The notes beneath the pieces were generated by a model, which searched no databases, had not been told where the DNA came from, and saw only the letters and a program-made list of their open reading frames with translations. A stretch of 55,180 nucleotides of DNA from Nitrososphaerales archaeon. Lineage in GTDB: Archaea; Thermoproteota; Nitrososphaeria; Nitrososphaerales; CADDZS01. Positions 23,802 through 32,743 of the stretch are shown in pieces; position 1 is the first letter of the stretch, and the number at the start of each line of letters is the position of its first letter. The position numbers and the translations under genes were made by a program. The stretch spans positions 1-55,180 of the forward strand of contig JASHOD010000100.1 of NCBI GenBank assembly GCA_030041295.1. The letters are read 5' to 3'.

Positions 23802-25826
23802 ATGCATAAATCAGATGAACGTCGAGATTACCGTCGTTTCATCATGATGAAACAATCAATAAAACCCGAGGACTTTGCAAATTACAGATTTCTTTCTCAT
23901 CCCGACTTCTCTCCGGATGCGAAACGCGTCGTTTTCTCTGTTCACCAGGCAAATCAGACTCAGAACGATTACGACTCGGACATGGTGCTTGTCGAAACCG
24001 ATGGGAGTGGAACTACACGACTCACCTACGGAGGAAAAGACAGTTCTCCCGCATTCTCCCCTGATGGTAGTTCTCTCCTTTTCCTCTCTAAAAGAGGAAT
24101 GACAAAGGACGACAAGGGGAACGCGCTTTATGTTATGAGGCTCTTGGACGGAGAGCCGCGACGGGTACTTAGGAGGGAGGAGGGAATTGAAGCTCCGATC
24201 TTTTCTTCCGATGGAAAACTTGTTTACTTTCTTAGCCGTATTGTCGCAAACGAAGACAAGGACGCTCCCAAGGTGGTAAAGAGGGTACCGTTTTGGTCCA
24301 ACGGACTGGGTTTTGTTTACAACTCGAGAAAGCACCTATTTTCCATGAACTTCGAAACAGGCGACCTAACTCAAGTTACGATGGGAGATTTTGATGTAAG
24401 TACGTTTCGTCTAGCCCACAGCGGAAGCAGAATTGGTTACCTCGCGGGTTTGGACGAGACGCATTCGTATATTCGGGACCTTTTCGTTCTTGACGGCCCC
24501 GGAAGCGAGGGGCGAAAGCTGACAAATTCGGACATGTCCATCACCGATTTTGACTGGAGTCCAGACGATTCCTCGATTGTAATCAATGGAAGGGATGTGT
24601 CGCACGGTTTGTCCTCGAATTCGCGAATTTTGATTGTGCAACCGACTACGGGCGTGGGAACCCCTAAACTGACAAAAATCGAGGATACGGACTTGAACAA
24701 AGGCAACTCCCTCAACAGCGATGCGCGATTTAGCGAGGGCGCCGGTCGCGTCGTTTGGGATCAAGATTACATATACTATATGCAAGAGGAAGGAGCCTCT
24801 GTTTGTCTATACAGGGTCAGGCCCGAGAGAATGCCCGAGCCCCTTGTCATTGGGAACAGAAGCGTCGATGACTATGATGTGAAGAACGGAAAAGTCGTGT
24901 TCATCTCTATGGACTCGACCCACCTGCAAGAACTCTCTGTGATCGAAGACAGCGGAGACGACAACGGCAACAAAGAGAGAAGACTCACGTCTTTCAATCA
25001 GAAAGTGGAACAGGATTTCGACATTATCTCGCAAGAACCATTCTTCTTTAGGGCAAGCGACGGCGCTGTGGTTGACGGATGGGTCCTCGCGAAGACGAAG
25101 GACAAGAAGCTTCCGACCATAGTCTATGTCCACGGAGGACCAAAGACCGCATTTGGAAATTCGTACATGCATGAGTTCCAAGTTTTCGCAGCTAAAGGCT
25201 ATGCGGTGCTCTATGGCAATATCAGGGGAAGCGCTGGATATGCGGCGGGTTTCGCCGACATCCGTAAGCATTTCGGGGAGAGGGACTATCAAGATCTCTT
25301 GGAGATGATTAATTTTGCAACATCGAAGTTTTCATTCCTGGACAAGGATAGACTCGCAATAGCAGGTGGTTCGTATGGTGGTTTCATGACGAATTGGGCT
25401 ATTGGGCATACGGACATCTTCAAGGCTGCGGTTACTGATAGAAGCATCTCAAGTTGGAGAAGTATCTTTTGGGTGCAGGATAGTCCTGACATTGCGAGGG
25501 AACTAATTGGTGACCCCTTCTTGGAACAGGATAGCTTGGATACCATGTCTCCGCTGACCTACGTTAGAAATATCAAGACTCCACTTCTCATAATTCATTC
25601 GATGGAAGACTATCGGTGCCCCATGTCTGAGGCAGTTCAACTTCTTACCGCCTTGAAGTACCTTGGGAAAACCGTGGAACTAGTCCTATTTCCTGGTGAA
25701 AATCATGATTTGTCGCGCAGCGGGAAACCGAAGCACAGAGTAGCAAGAATAGAGCATTATCTTAGATGGTTTGACACGTACCTTAAGGACGGGGAGAAAG
25801 CGACACCGACGCAGTCATTATCCTGA
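23802..25826 (+). CDS. S9-family acylaminoacyl-peptidase-like serine peptidase
   Basis: A 674-aa cytoplasmic peptidase with an N-terminal beta-propeller (about residues 30-400; PD40 repeats such as 'SPDGSSLLFLSKRG') and a C-terminal hydrolase domain. The triad is Ser524 in GGSYGGF, Asp603 in 'MEDYRCP' and His635 in 'GENHDLSR'. It belongs to the acylaminoacyl-peptidase / DPP-like group ('YVHGGPKTAFGNS', 'RGSAGYAAGFADIR') and is only distantly related to the other two S9 enzymes here. The ATG at 23802 gives a short basic extension; the ATGs at codons 15 and 16 ('MMKQSIKPEDFANYRFLS') may be the true start. Confidence 0.94.
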   Translation: MHKSDERRDYRRFIMMKQSIKPEDFANYRFLSHPDFSPDAKRVVFSVHQANQTQNDYDSDMVLVETDGSGTTRLTYGGKDSSPAFSPDGSSLLFLSKRGMTKDDKGNALYVMRLLDGEPRRVLRREEGIEAPIFSSDGKLVYFLSRIVANEDKDAPKVVKRVPFWSNGLGFVYNSRKHLFSMNFETGDLTQVTMGDFDVSTFRLAHSGSRIGYLAGLDETHSYIRDLFVLDGPGSEGRKLTNSDMSITDFDWSPDDSSIVINGRDVSHGLSSNSRILIVQPTTGVGTPKLTKIEDTDLNKGNSLNSDARFSEGAGRVVWDQDYIYYMQEEGASVCLYRVRPERMPEPLVIGNRSVDDYDVKNGKVVFISMDSTHLQELSVIEDSGDDNGNKERRLTSFNQKVEQDFDIISQEPFFFRASDGAVVDGWVLAKTKDKKLPTIVYVHGGPKTAFGNSYMHEFQVFAAKGYAVLYGNIRGSAGYAAGFADIRKHFGERDYQDLLEMINFATSKFSFLDKDRLAIAGGSYGGFMTNWAIGHTDIFKAAVTDRSISSWRSIFWVQDSPDIARELIGDPFLEQDSLDTMSPLTYVRNIKTPLLIIHSMEDYRCPMSEAVQLLTALKYLGKTVELVLFPGENHDLSRSGKPKHRVARIEHYLRWFDTYLKDGEKATPTQSLS

Positions 25827-25845
25827 GCAAAGGTAGAGCTCATTT

Positions 25846-26469
25846 TCATTTAGGCAGTATCGAAAGCTCATCCCCGTCGAGCCATCGTTTACCCTGCGTG
25901 TACAATTGCTCTATTTCTGGACCCTTTAGCCCGGGGCGGACGCCGCGGACGTTGTAACCTATGACCGTTTGAAGATAAGCTAAGTGTCTGTACCCTTCGG
26001 GAAAACTGTTCAAGAGCGCTCCGTCCAGTTTGACCACTTTGGATGAATCGACCGGATCAATGCGATCCTTCTCGTATATCGGCTGGCGAAAGACCATCCC
26101 CCATCGACGTTTGCGTCTTTCGAAGAAATCATAGAACCGACCAGTGCAAACGACATCGCACAATACGTCTTGCATCGAGGCGCGTTGAGAAATTTGCATC
26201 TTTGTTTGTGAGATGGCTCTATTCTTTACTACGTCAATTGAACTTCCACCGAGTGAATGTATTATGTTCACTCCGCGTTCCCAGCCTTCACGTCTCTTTC
26301 TTATGAATTCCTTGGCGGGTCCTTCAAACCAGGTCGCGGACATGTAGCCGTCATCGTGCCACACGGTTTCGAAGCGTTCCCAGTCCCCGGCATCGCTCCA
26401 GATCACCCAGTTCTCTATCAATTCCCTGATGGCAAGCTTGTCTTGAATTATCTTGATACTATCTGTCAA
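25846..26469 (-). CDS. SnoaL-like (NTF2-fold) protein
   Basis: A 207-aa protein with the SnoaL_4-type pattern: 'KLAIRELIENWVIWSDAGDWERFETVWHDDGYM' at the N-terminus in the order seen in ring-hydroxylating-dioxygenase small-subunit relatives, then 'VCTGRFYDFFERRKRRWGMVFRQPIYEKDRIDPV'. The family fits small ligands into a cone-shaped pocket; some members are dehydratases or isomerases of aromatic or steroid compounds. It is not close to the SnoaL protein at 5659-6111. The start is TTG. It is convergent with the S9 peptidase, with a 19-bp gap. Confidence 0.82.
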   Translation of the reverse strand: MTDSIKIIQDKLAIRELIENWVIWSDAGDWERFETVWHDDGYMSATWFEGPAKEFIRKRREGWERGVNIIHSLGGSSIDVVKNRAISQTKMQISQRASMQDVLCDVVCTGRFYDFFERRKRRWGMVFRQPIYEKDRIDPVDSSKVVKLDGALLNSFPEGYRHLAYLQTVIGYNVRGVRPGLKGPEIEQLYTQGKRWLDGDELSILPK

Positions 26470-26560
26470 CTAGATCACGTTCGCAGACAACTTTTCTATG
26501 ATCGAAGAGCTTTTGGCTTTTTAGGATTCTTCCTAGCAACTGGAACAAGAAGGAAAAAAG

Positions 26561-26818
26561 GTGAAAAAGAGAGTGTCGGAAGCAAGAGCAGACGCAAAAG
26601 CGAGCGACCCAAAACCGAAGAGTGACCAGTCGGCTCTCCTCGAGGAGGCTGAAGAGTCAGAAGATGCTGGAATACCAGCACTTAAACAAGAACCGGGGGA
26701 AGATTCGAGGAACCAACGCGTAATGGCGTTCAAAGAATTCCAAGAGAAAAGAGAAGAACAAGAGGCACAGCGTGACAAATCAAAGGAAGTCAGGAAAGGC
26801 CAGACTGAGTTTCCGTAA
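26561..26818 (+). CDS. Small highly charged protein of unknown function
   Basis: An 85-aa frame starting at GTG after a purine-rich AAGGAAAAAAG stretch. The product is very rich in Glu, Lys, Gln and Asp with almost no hydrophobic residues except 'RVMAFKEFQEKREEQEA', which looks like a short coiled coil. Composition resembles real disordered archaeal proteins more than a chance frame, but overlapping minus-strand frames exist (26533-26778 and 26496-26681), and these look less protein-like. No function can be assigned. The remaining bases of the 26470-26922 gap show only AT-rich sequence. Confidence 0.45.
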   Translation: MKKRVSEARADAKASDPKPKSDQSALLEEAEESEDAGIPALKQEPGEDSRNQRVMAFKEFQEKREEQEAQRDKSKEVRKGQTEFP

Positions 26819-26922
26819 TCCCATTGGCGGATTCGCCTTAAGTTTCCTCTCTTTTTTCACTTGCATTATCCTCATTACCCAAGGGCCGTCTGTAGGCGCA
26901 AAAGCGCCCGGATCCTTTTCTC

Positions 26923-27477
26923 TTACTTACTAGTTCCCGTCGCTCTAATGAAACCAGCTTCTTCCAGAATATCGCCATGACCGCGCGTAAAATCATCTAC
27001 GCTTAGTTCGGACTCGGGTTTGAAACCCAGGTCCCTGAACCATTCCGGTTGTTTGAGATTCTTTGCTTCGCTATCTGGCACATCGGTAGTATATACAAAG
27101 CAAATGTCCCAGTGAGGTGGTCCCGAAGGGTCAGACGGAGCAGGCCGCAAATGCGATTGCACATCGGCAAGCTTGAACTTTTCCTTTGGCACTGAGAGCA
27201 AGGTCTGTTCGTCCAAGATGCGCACCGCGGCGTCCAAGGGTGACTCGTACCACATGATGTGCGACGCAGGAAGGAGAAACTTGCCGCTTGCGAGATAAGA
27301 CGGGCCGCCCTTCTCACTCATGAAAAATCGTGCCAGCCATATGTCTAGCTTGTCCATTCTGCCTGCGAGAATTCCTTTGCCATTCCTTGCAACAACAAAG
27401 GTTGACAGGCAAACAGATCCAGGCGGAACATCTGCCGGCGAAAACTGTGCTTTCTTCTTAACTACGCTGTAAGACAT
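26923..27477 (-). CDS. Nudix-like protein with degenerate Nudix box
   Basis: A 184-aa protein whose order of strands and motif fits the Nudix fold: 'VCLSTFVVARNGKGILAGR' (first strands), then 'GKFLLPASHIMWYESPLDAAVRILDEQTLL'-type segment at about residues 85-115 read in pieces. Against the consensus G-x5-E-x7-R-E-U-x-E-E-x-G-U, the first Glu, the Arg and one Glu are kept (E-SPLDAAV-R-I-L-D-E), but the Glu after Arg, one Glu of the EE pair and the Gly are replaced. Catalysis of diphosphate hydrolysis is therefore doubtful; it could be a sensor or altered enzyme. The start is ATG. It lies 56 bp behind the M19 dipeptidase on the same strand. Confidence 0.7.
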   Translation of the reverse strand: MSYSVVKKKAQFSPADVPPGSVCLSTFVVARNGKGILAGRMDKLDIWLARFFMSEKGGPSYLASGKFLLPASHIMWYESPLDAAVRILDEQTLLSVPKEKFKLADVQSHLRPAPSDPSGPPHWDICFVYTTDVPDSEAKNLKQPEWFRDLGFKPESELSVDDFTRGHGDILEEAGFIRATGTSK

Positions 27478-27533
27478 CGATTACCCACGCACCCTTCTTT
27501 CTCTTTTCTATTTTGAGACACTAGTATTCAAAA

Positions 27534-28547
27534 TTATCCAGTAACCTCAGCCAGAACCCTCAAGAAATTTCCATGCGCAATCTTTGCAATATCTTCTTCC
27601 TTGTAGCCTCTTCTTCGAAGACCCTTGATTGCGTTCTGCGATTCGCTTGCATTCTTTAGTCCTAGGCAGTCGGTGATGTCAGGATACTTTTTTTGAATCA
27701 TTCGAAATCTCTCCTCGGACCCCGGAAAGTAATCGAAACCTATGCCCACGTGATCAATACCTGCCACTTTCACCGCGTATTCTACGTAATCGAGGAACGA
27801 GTCCACGTCGGGGATTGAATTTTTCACGTTCAAAGCAAATATTCCCGCCACACCCCCGATCTTGGCTATCGATTTCAGGTGCTCGTCGCTAATGGGCCTT
27901 GACGAATCCGGGTGAGCGCTCGTCGATCCGTGAGATACAATTACAGGTTTCTTGGAACGCTCCAGTATGTCGGAGAGGCCGTTAGGATTGATGTGAGCCC
28001 CGTCGATCAACATTCCCAGACGATTACACTCATCGATTACTTTGTATCCGAATTCGCTAAGACCGCTTCCTCCGTTCCTGGTGTTAATCTGCGAGTAACC
28101 TTCGCCGATCATATTTCGCTCGTCCCATACGAGCCCGAAGGACCTCATCCCCAGTCGGTAGAAGTTTCTCAAAATCGAAAGATCCGTTTCGATAAATTCG
28201 CCACCCTCCGAACCGAGGATAAATCCAATCTTTTCTCCGTTCTCGATGACCCTACGAAAATCAGTCCCGGATTTGACGAATGCAAAACTCTTGGTTTCAT
28301 TCAGATCCTCGAACAAAGAATCCACGACTTTCATTGCTCTGTTGAGGGCTCTGAAAGGCTTGTAGTCCGGCTCGACAAAGGCTATCCCGTTAAACCCTCC
28401 GATTCCGCCCTGCACCAGTTTCTGAAGATGGCAGTTGTCCAGAACGTTACGTTCGTTGTTAATTCTGCGTTGGGCTATATCCACTGGCAGGTCACTATGC
28501 ATGTCGATTATTGGAACATAATCAGAAGACTGCAATTCAAATTCCAC
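27534..28547 (-). CDS. M19-family membrane-type dipeptidase
   Basis: A 337-aa zinc dipeptidase of the renal-dipeptidase family (amidohydrolase barrel). The N-terminal 'IIDMHSDLPVD' gives the HxD metal pair; later signatures are 'SEGGEFIETD', 'LVWDERNMIGEG', 'VIVSHGSTSAH' and 'HVGIGFDYFPG'. Family members cleave L-L and L-D dipeptides and sometimes beta-lactams. No signal peptide is present, so it acts in the cytoplasm. The start is GTG. It lies 19 bp behind the S9 peptidase and two genes behind binding protein 2, so peptide binding, oligopeptide cleavage and dipeptide cleavage are encoded in one apparent operon. Confidence 0.93.
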   Translation of the reverse strand: MEFELQSSDYVPIIDMHSDLPVDIAQRRINNERNVLDNCHLQKLVQGGIGGFNGIAFVEPDYKPFRALNRAMKVVDSLFEDLNETKSFAFVKSGTDFRRVIENGEKIGFILGSEGGEFIETDLSILRNFYRLGMRSFGLVWDERNMIGEGYSQINTRNGGSGLSEFGYKVIDECNRLGMLIDGAHINPNGLSDILERSKKPVIVSHGSTSAHPDSSRPISDEHLKSIAKIGGVAGIFALNVKNSIPDVDSFLDYVEYAVKVAGIDHVGIGFDYFPGSEERFRMIQKKYPDITDCLGLKNASESQNAIKGLRRRGYKEEDIAKIAHGNFLRVLAEVTG

Positions 28548-28566
28548 CGAAGCATAACATAATGAA

Positions 28567-30522
28567 CTATGGATAAACTAAAGGAGTTTCGAGGTTCTCG
28601 ATCTTTACTTCTTCTACCGGTTCAAGAAGCTCTAGTTTCAGCATCTTCGAGTAAAAGTACAACTCTGCGTCAAGAGCTTTCTTTTTGTTTACTGATTTTC
28701 TAAAACCGTGCTTCTCATCCTCAAATCCCACGAAAGCAAACGGAACTTTGTTCTTCCTCAAGGCTTGAACCATGAATTCTGCCTGGTCCCTACGAACGAT
28801 CATATCCTGCAGACCCTGAAAGATGATAATCGGCGTGGAAATCTTATCGGATGAATACAGCGGCGATCTTTCAATGTACAAATCGCGCTTTTCTGGGTAA
28901 GAGCCGACAAATCGGTCAGTGCCATATTCGTGAGTCTCTACTTTCATTCGTTCCAAGTCTGATAGACCAAAGTGCGCAGCAGCAGCTTTGTACACTCTCT
29001 TTCGAAACGCGACTGTTGCCATTGTTGTGTAGCCCCCAGCGCTGGCACCTCTTATCAATAGTCGATCCCGATCTACTCTCCCAATCTTTGCCATGTGCAA
29101 AGCTCCATTTATGCAATCATCAACGTCCACTACCCCCCATTGACCGTCTAACCTCATCCTGTATTCTCTCCCGTATCCGCAGCTACCACCATAATTTACA
29201 TCCAAGTATGCAAATCCTCTCGAGGTCCAGTATTGTTTGTCGAGATCAAATGAGACTGATCTTTCTCCGGTGGGACCACCATGTGCGTTGACAATCAATG
29301 GTGGAAGTTCCCCGGGGTTTCCTGTATAGTCCTTATTCTTTGGTGGATAGAATATTGCGTGAGCCATTTTGTTGTAATTCGTTGGAAAATCGACCGCTTC
29401 GCCGGGGCTGTAATAACCAGGATCTATGTCTATTTTTATTGGAGAATAAATCGCCTCGAGACATCCTGATCTAAAATCATAGCGGACAATTGCGTCAGGT
29501 TTTGTTCGAGTTGAACCCACAAAGTATGCATATTTCTCATCGACTGCAAGATATGCTCCTCCGTTGTATTCACATTCTATTTTCGCGAGCATACGAGTAG
29601 TCCTATCGATTAGGGCAAGATGCCAGATAGTGTTTTGGAGGTAAGTACAAAAGATCCTATTGTCAGGAAGAAAGACGTATGTGGATGACTTTAGGACAGC
29701 GGGAGGTTCTGTAAACTCCGCTTTCATTTCGAGTACTCGTTCGACTTGACCATTCTTCCAACAGTAAATATTCCACCATCCTGAAATATCTGAAATGAAA
29801 TGCAGTACACCGTCAGGAGACCACCTCGGTTGAGTGACGGATTCCTCCAGACCTCCTGCTATTCTCCTACCTCCGTAAATAGAACCGTCAGCTGCTACGT
29901 TTCCGAGCCATAGTTCACATCCAAAAGCTTCTAGCCATGGGTTGTTCCAAGTGATCCAAGCAAGCTGCGACCCGTCAGGACTGATTCTAGGAGAAGTGAA
30001 GTAATCATTCCCCGAAACTAGACTCGTCGGCTCTTTACGACCGTCAATATCGATTCCAACAAGATCGCATTTGGCTTGAGCCTCAGGAATTCTATGGTCT
30101 TCACGAAGACATATTATTCTATATCTTTTGACATCAATGTCAGCATCAGTGTAACGCACATCGCCCAATTCGGGTGTTACGGGTTCTGAAGGGTCACCAA
30201 CGACTTGCTTGTAAACTCTCTGATCAGAGAAATTAGAGAAGTACACGACATTTTCTGAGACTAAGTACGCAGCCATCCCCGGGTCGTGAGCCATAGTTCT
30301 CGCGCTTTGATTAGCTGGGGTTACGTCCTCTATCCTGCCATCTTCGCTACGGCGTACCACCACGCTCCTACCTTTTTCGGTAGGGCGAATTTCTGTCCAG
30401 AAGAGACTAGACCCATCGGTTTGGAGTTCGAACGCTGCTCGCAGAAATGAAGAGGAATAACTAGAAGCTAACGTTGAACTGATAGGTGACTTCCAAGACC
30501 CATACTTCGCCGAGGTTGCCAA
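28567..30522 (-). CDS. S9-family serine peptidase, paralogue of the 2392-4350 gene
   Basis: A 651-aa prolyl-oligopeptidase-like enzyme with beta-propeller (about residues 30-380) and hydrolase domains. The triad is Ser494 in GASAGGY, Asp573 in 'GLQDMIV' and His605 in 'DEKHGF'. The start is TTG; it aligns with the ATG start of the paralogue ('SAxYGSW' at residues 4-9) and has an AGGAG ribosome site at 30532-30536 with a 9-base gap, so TTG is well supported. It follows binding protein 2 by 37 bp. The oxyanion loop 'HGGPTGERSVSFDLDK' matches the paralogue exactly in protein, while codons differ. Confidence 0.94.
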   Translation of the reverse strand: MATSAKYGSWKSPISSTLASSYSSSFLRAAFELQTDGSSLFWTEIRPTEKGRSVVVRRSEDGRIEDVTPANQSARTMAHDPGMAAYLVSENVVYFSNFSDQRVYKQVVGDPSEPVTPELGDVRYTDADIDVKRYRIICLREDHRIPEAQAKCDLVGIDIDGRKEPTSLVSGNDYFTSPRISPDGSQLAWITWNNPWLEAFGCELWLGNVAADGSIYGGRRIAGGLEESVTQPRWSPDGVLHFISDISGWWNIYCWKNGQVERVLEMKAEFTEPPAVLKSSTYVFLPDNRIFCTYLQNTIWHLALIDRTTRMLAKIECEYNGGAYLAVDEKYAYFVGSTRTKPDAIVRYDFRSGCLEAIYSPIKIDIDPGYYSPGEAVDFPTNYNKMAHAIFYPPKNKDYTGNPGELPPLIVNAHGGPTGERSVSFDLDKQYWTSRGFAYLDVNYGGSCGYGREYRMRLDGQWGVVDVDDCINGALHMAKIGRVDRDRLLIRGASAGGYTTMATVAFRKRVYKAAAAHFGLSDLERMKVETHEYGTDRFVGSYPEKRDLYIERSPLYSSDKISTPIIIFQGLQDMIVRRDQAEFMVQALRKNKVPFAFVGFEDEKHGFRKSVNKKKALDAELYFYSKMLKLELLEPVEEVKIENLETPLVYP

Positions 30523-30531
30523 GCAGTTTGA

Positions 30532-30536
30532 CTCCT
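30532..30536 (-). promoter_or_regulatory. Ribosome binding site that fixes a TTG start
   Basis: AGGAG on the minus strand lies 9 bases before the TTG at 30522. Together with alignment to the ATG-started paralogue it decides the start codon of the S9 peptidase, and it marks the gene as an internal cistron of the binding-protein operon. Confidence 0.6.
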
Positions 30537-30559
30537 ATTGCGTGCACTGAGACACCGTC

Positions 30560-32743
30560 TTAGGACATCACAGCAAAGTAGTAGATGTTATCTTGGAAGT
30601 TACTGTACTGTACACCTCCAACAATCGACGTCGTCGCATAGAAGTTCTGGAGGTAGTACGCGTAGATCGTCGTGACTTCCTGTTCTACTATGTTTACCAT
30701 GAGGTTGGTTACTTTGACTAGGCCGGTGACATTCCCATCGCTAGCGTCAACCACAGACTGGCTGTACAGCGGAGACAGAGCAGAAAGATACCAACCAGAG
30801 GCACTGGATGACAGTCCGCCGGGCTGGAATTCTGCGCCGAGGATTGCCGTGATGTAATTGTAGCCGGGTGACCCGCCGCCGATATCATTCATGAAGTCTT
30901 CGTCGGATACAATGTAGGTGAAAAGTAATGACAGCGGCAGAGGTTCGACGTTAACGGTAAGTCCCATGTTATAAGTTGCACTCACATTATTAATGGCAGT
31001 AGCAATCGCATTGAATGCGTCTCCGTCCACCGGGAATGTATTGGCATATTGTAGTGTGATTGTCTGGGATACTGGGTTGCTGCATACGCCGTTATTGTTT
31101 AGAGTCGTGCATCCGAATGTATTATTGAATACTCCCGCAGGAGCCACAGTGCCGTTGTAGAATGTAAAGTGAGTCACGGGGTGCTCCATCGCGGAGAGCA
31201 ATAGATCCTGTACTGCGGTCAGATTGTAACTGTATAACGGAGTGATGGAAGCATTGTAAGAACCGGCAGGAGCGATTCCCGGAGTTATCGGACTAGTTGC
31301 AGTAACAGCGAGTCCGTTATTGTCTTGTTGATTAATCTCAGTCATATTGACTGCGTCGGCAAATGCGAGCCTGATTCTGTGATCCGCGAATGGCTGGAAT
31401 GTGTAGTAAGTGCCTGTCTGTGGATTAGTAACATTCGAGTAAAACGCGTAGCCCTGAAGTAGGGTGGTGTTATACGGCCCGTATAGCGAGACACCCGGGT
31501 CGCTCGAGACAAGCTGATTATCGTTAGTCCAAGCAGTTCTGTTTGCAACGTCATACAGATTGGTTGGAGGAATATCCACTATCATTGCTTGTCCGGACGC
31601 AGCCGCGTTCTTAAGGTCTATCTCTCTGGTCGAAAGCTGTGGAACGTTCTTCAAATCTACAGTTGTGAATGTGGGGGTGATCTTGCTGCCTCCACTGTAC
31701 TGGTATGGTCCGCCCCAGTAGGTTGGATTTGCTTTGAGTACAATCAGGCTGGAGTCGGAAGCTACGCTCTGGATAGTATAGGGACCGGTACCCGCTAGGG
31801 ATCCCTGATATGCTCCATCGAGATATGTGGTACCGCAACCGTTGGGCGAGGTTCCACTGTTGCATGTCGCTACTTCATCCAAGAAGTACTCGTGGATCAT
31901 GTTTGTTAGATTGCCAGAGAGGTTTGGATACGGTAGCGTGTAGCCGGTACTTGACTGGTTCCACAAGGCTAGATCGTGCTGCATTACATACGTCGGAGCG
32001 ACAATGCTATCAAACTGTCCGCCCGACATAACAAACTCGAAGCTCGACCCCGGTTCCATCAAATGGAGAGTGAGCGTCATAGGCCCTGTAACCTGTACGA
32101 AGTTCTGCCCTAAAACTGCTTGAACATACGCTGCGTTGTAAGTCTGTGCACAACAAAGGTCGCTGCTTAGACTGGTGTTTAGGAATTGTTGAACCTCATA
32201 ATCAAACTCCTGTCCGTGACTCAACGGGGTACTTCCGTCTTGCAAAAGAGTTCGATAAAGCGAGAAATAGACTGCTGTAGAATTCAACGGTTCTCCGTCG
32301 GCGAACGTGATACCGCTGCGTAATGTGAAATTCCAATTGGCCTGGTTACTCGAGACAGTATAATTTGAAGCAAGCCATGGAATGACTTGGGTTGAACTTG
32401 TGCCGTTGTAATTCAATAATCCTTCGTACACGTTCTGATTAATCTCAGGCCCGTAGATATCATCAGCCACTGCGGGGTCCAGGTACGTTATCGTATTTGT
32501 AGTCTCCCACGTGAGCGTGGTCGGCGTAGCTGCAGAGGAGGAAGAAGAAGTCGATGATTCGGTTACGCTGCTGATGCTCGACGTATTCGTACTAGTCACA
32601 GTTGATGTGGTGCTCGTTGTCGTATGCGACATCAAACTAATTGCGGCATACGCTCCGCCAGCGGCGATAATTACTATGATTACTACGACTATGACTATAG
32701 TACCGACGCGAGAAATTCCGAGCCTGCTTTTGAAGAGGTTCAT
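30560..32743 (-). CDS. Peptide ABC transporter solute-binding protein (SBP family 5), copy 2
   Basis: A 727-aa surface binding protein with an N-terminal membrane anchor (about residues 15-37), a Thr/Ser linker (about residues 40-75) and an SBP_bac_5 domain ('WNFTLRSGITFADGEPLNS', 'GTGPYTIQS', 'CGTTYLDGAYQGSLAGTG'). Anchor and linker are identical to copy 1 over 150 bases (32604-32753), and 164 bases in the middle (31632-31795) are also identical; other parts, such as the C-terminal 90 residues, are strongly diverged and probably set ligand preference. CTTATAT at 32776-32782 (minus strand) lies 32 bases before the ATG. It leads the operon with the S9 peptidase and M19 dipeptidase. Confidence 0.93.
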   Translation of the reverse strand: MNLFKSRLGISRVGTIVIVVVIIVIIAAGGAYAAISLMSHTTTSTTSTVTSTNTSSISSVTESSTSSSSSAATPTTLTWETTNTITYLDPAVADDIYGPEINQNVYEGLLNYNGTSSTQVIPWLASNYTVSSNQANWNFTLRSGITFADGEPLNSTAVYFSLYRTLLQDGSTPLSHGQEFDYEVQQFLNTSLSSDLCCAQTYNAAYVQAVLGQNFVQVTGPMTLTLHLMEPGSSFEFVMSGGQFDSIVAPTYVMQHDLALWNQSSTGYTLPYPNLSGNLTNMIHEYFLDEVATCNSGTSPNGCGTTYLDGAYQGSLAGTGPYTIQSVASDSSLIVLKANPTYWGGPYQYSGGSKITPTFTTVDLKNVPQLSTREIDLKNAAASGQAMIVDIPPTNLYDVANRTAWTNDNQLVSSDPGVSLYGPYNTTLLQGYAFYSNVTNPQTGTYYTFQPFADHRIRLAFADAVNMTEINQQDNNGLAVTATSPITPGIAPAGSYNASITPLYSYNLTAVQDLLLSAMEHPVTHFTFYNGTVAPAGVFNNTFGCTTLNNNGVCSNPVSQTITLQYANTFPVDGDAFNAIATAINNVSATYNMGLTVNVEPLPLSLLFTYIVSDEDFMNDIGGGSPGYNYITAILGAEFQPGGLSSSASGWYLSALSPLYSQSVVDASDGNVTGLVKVTNLMVNIVEQEVTTIYAYYLQNFYATTSIVGGVQYSNFQDNIYYFAVMS

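Noticed and set aside
27912..28562. 216-codon plus-strand frame
   Set aside because: Fully antisense to the M19 dipeptidase, which has all family motifs.
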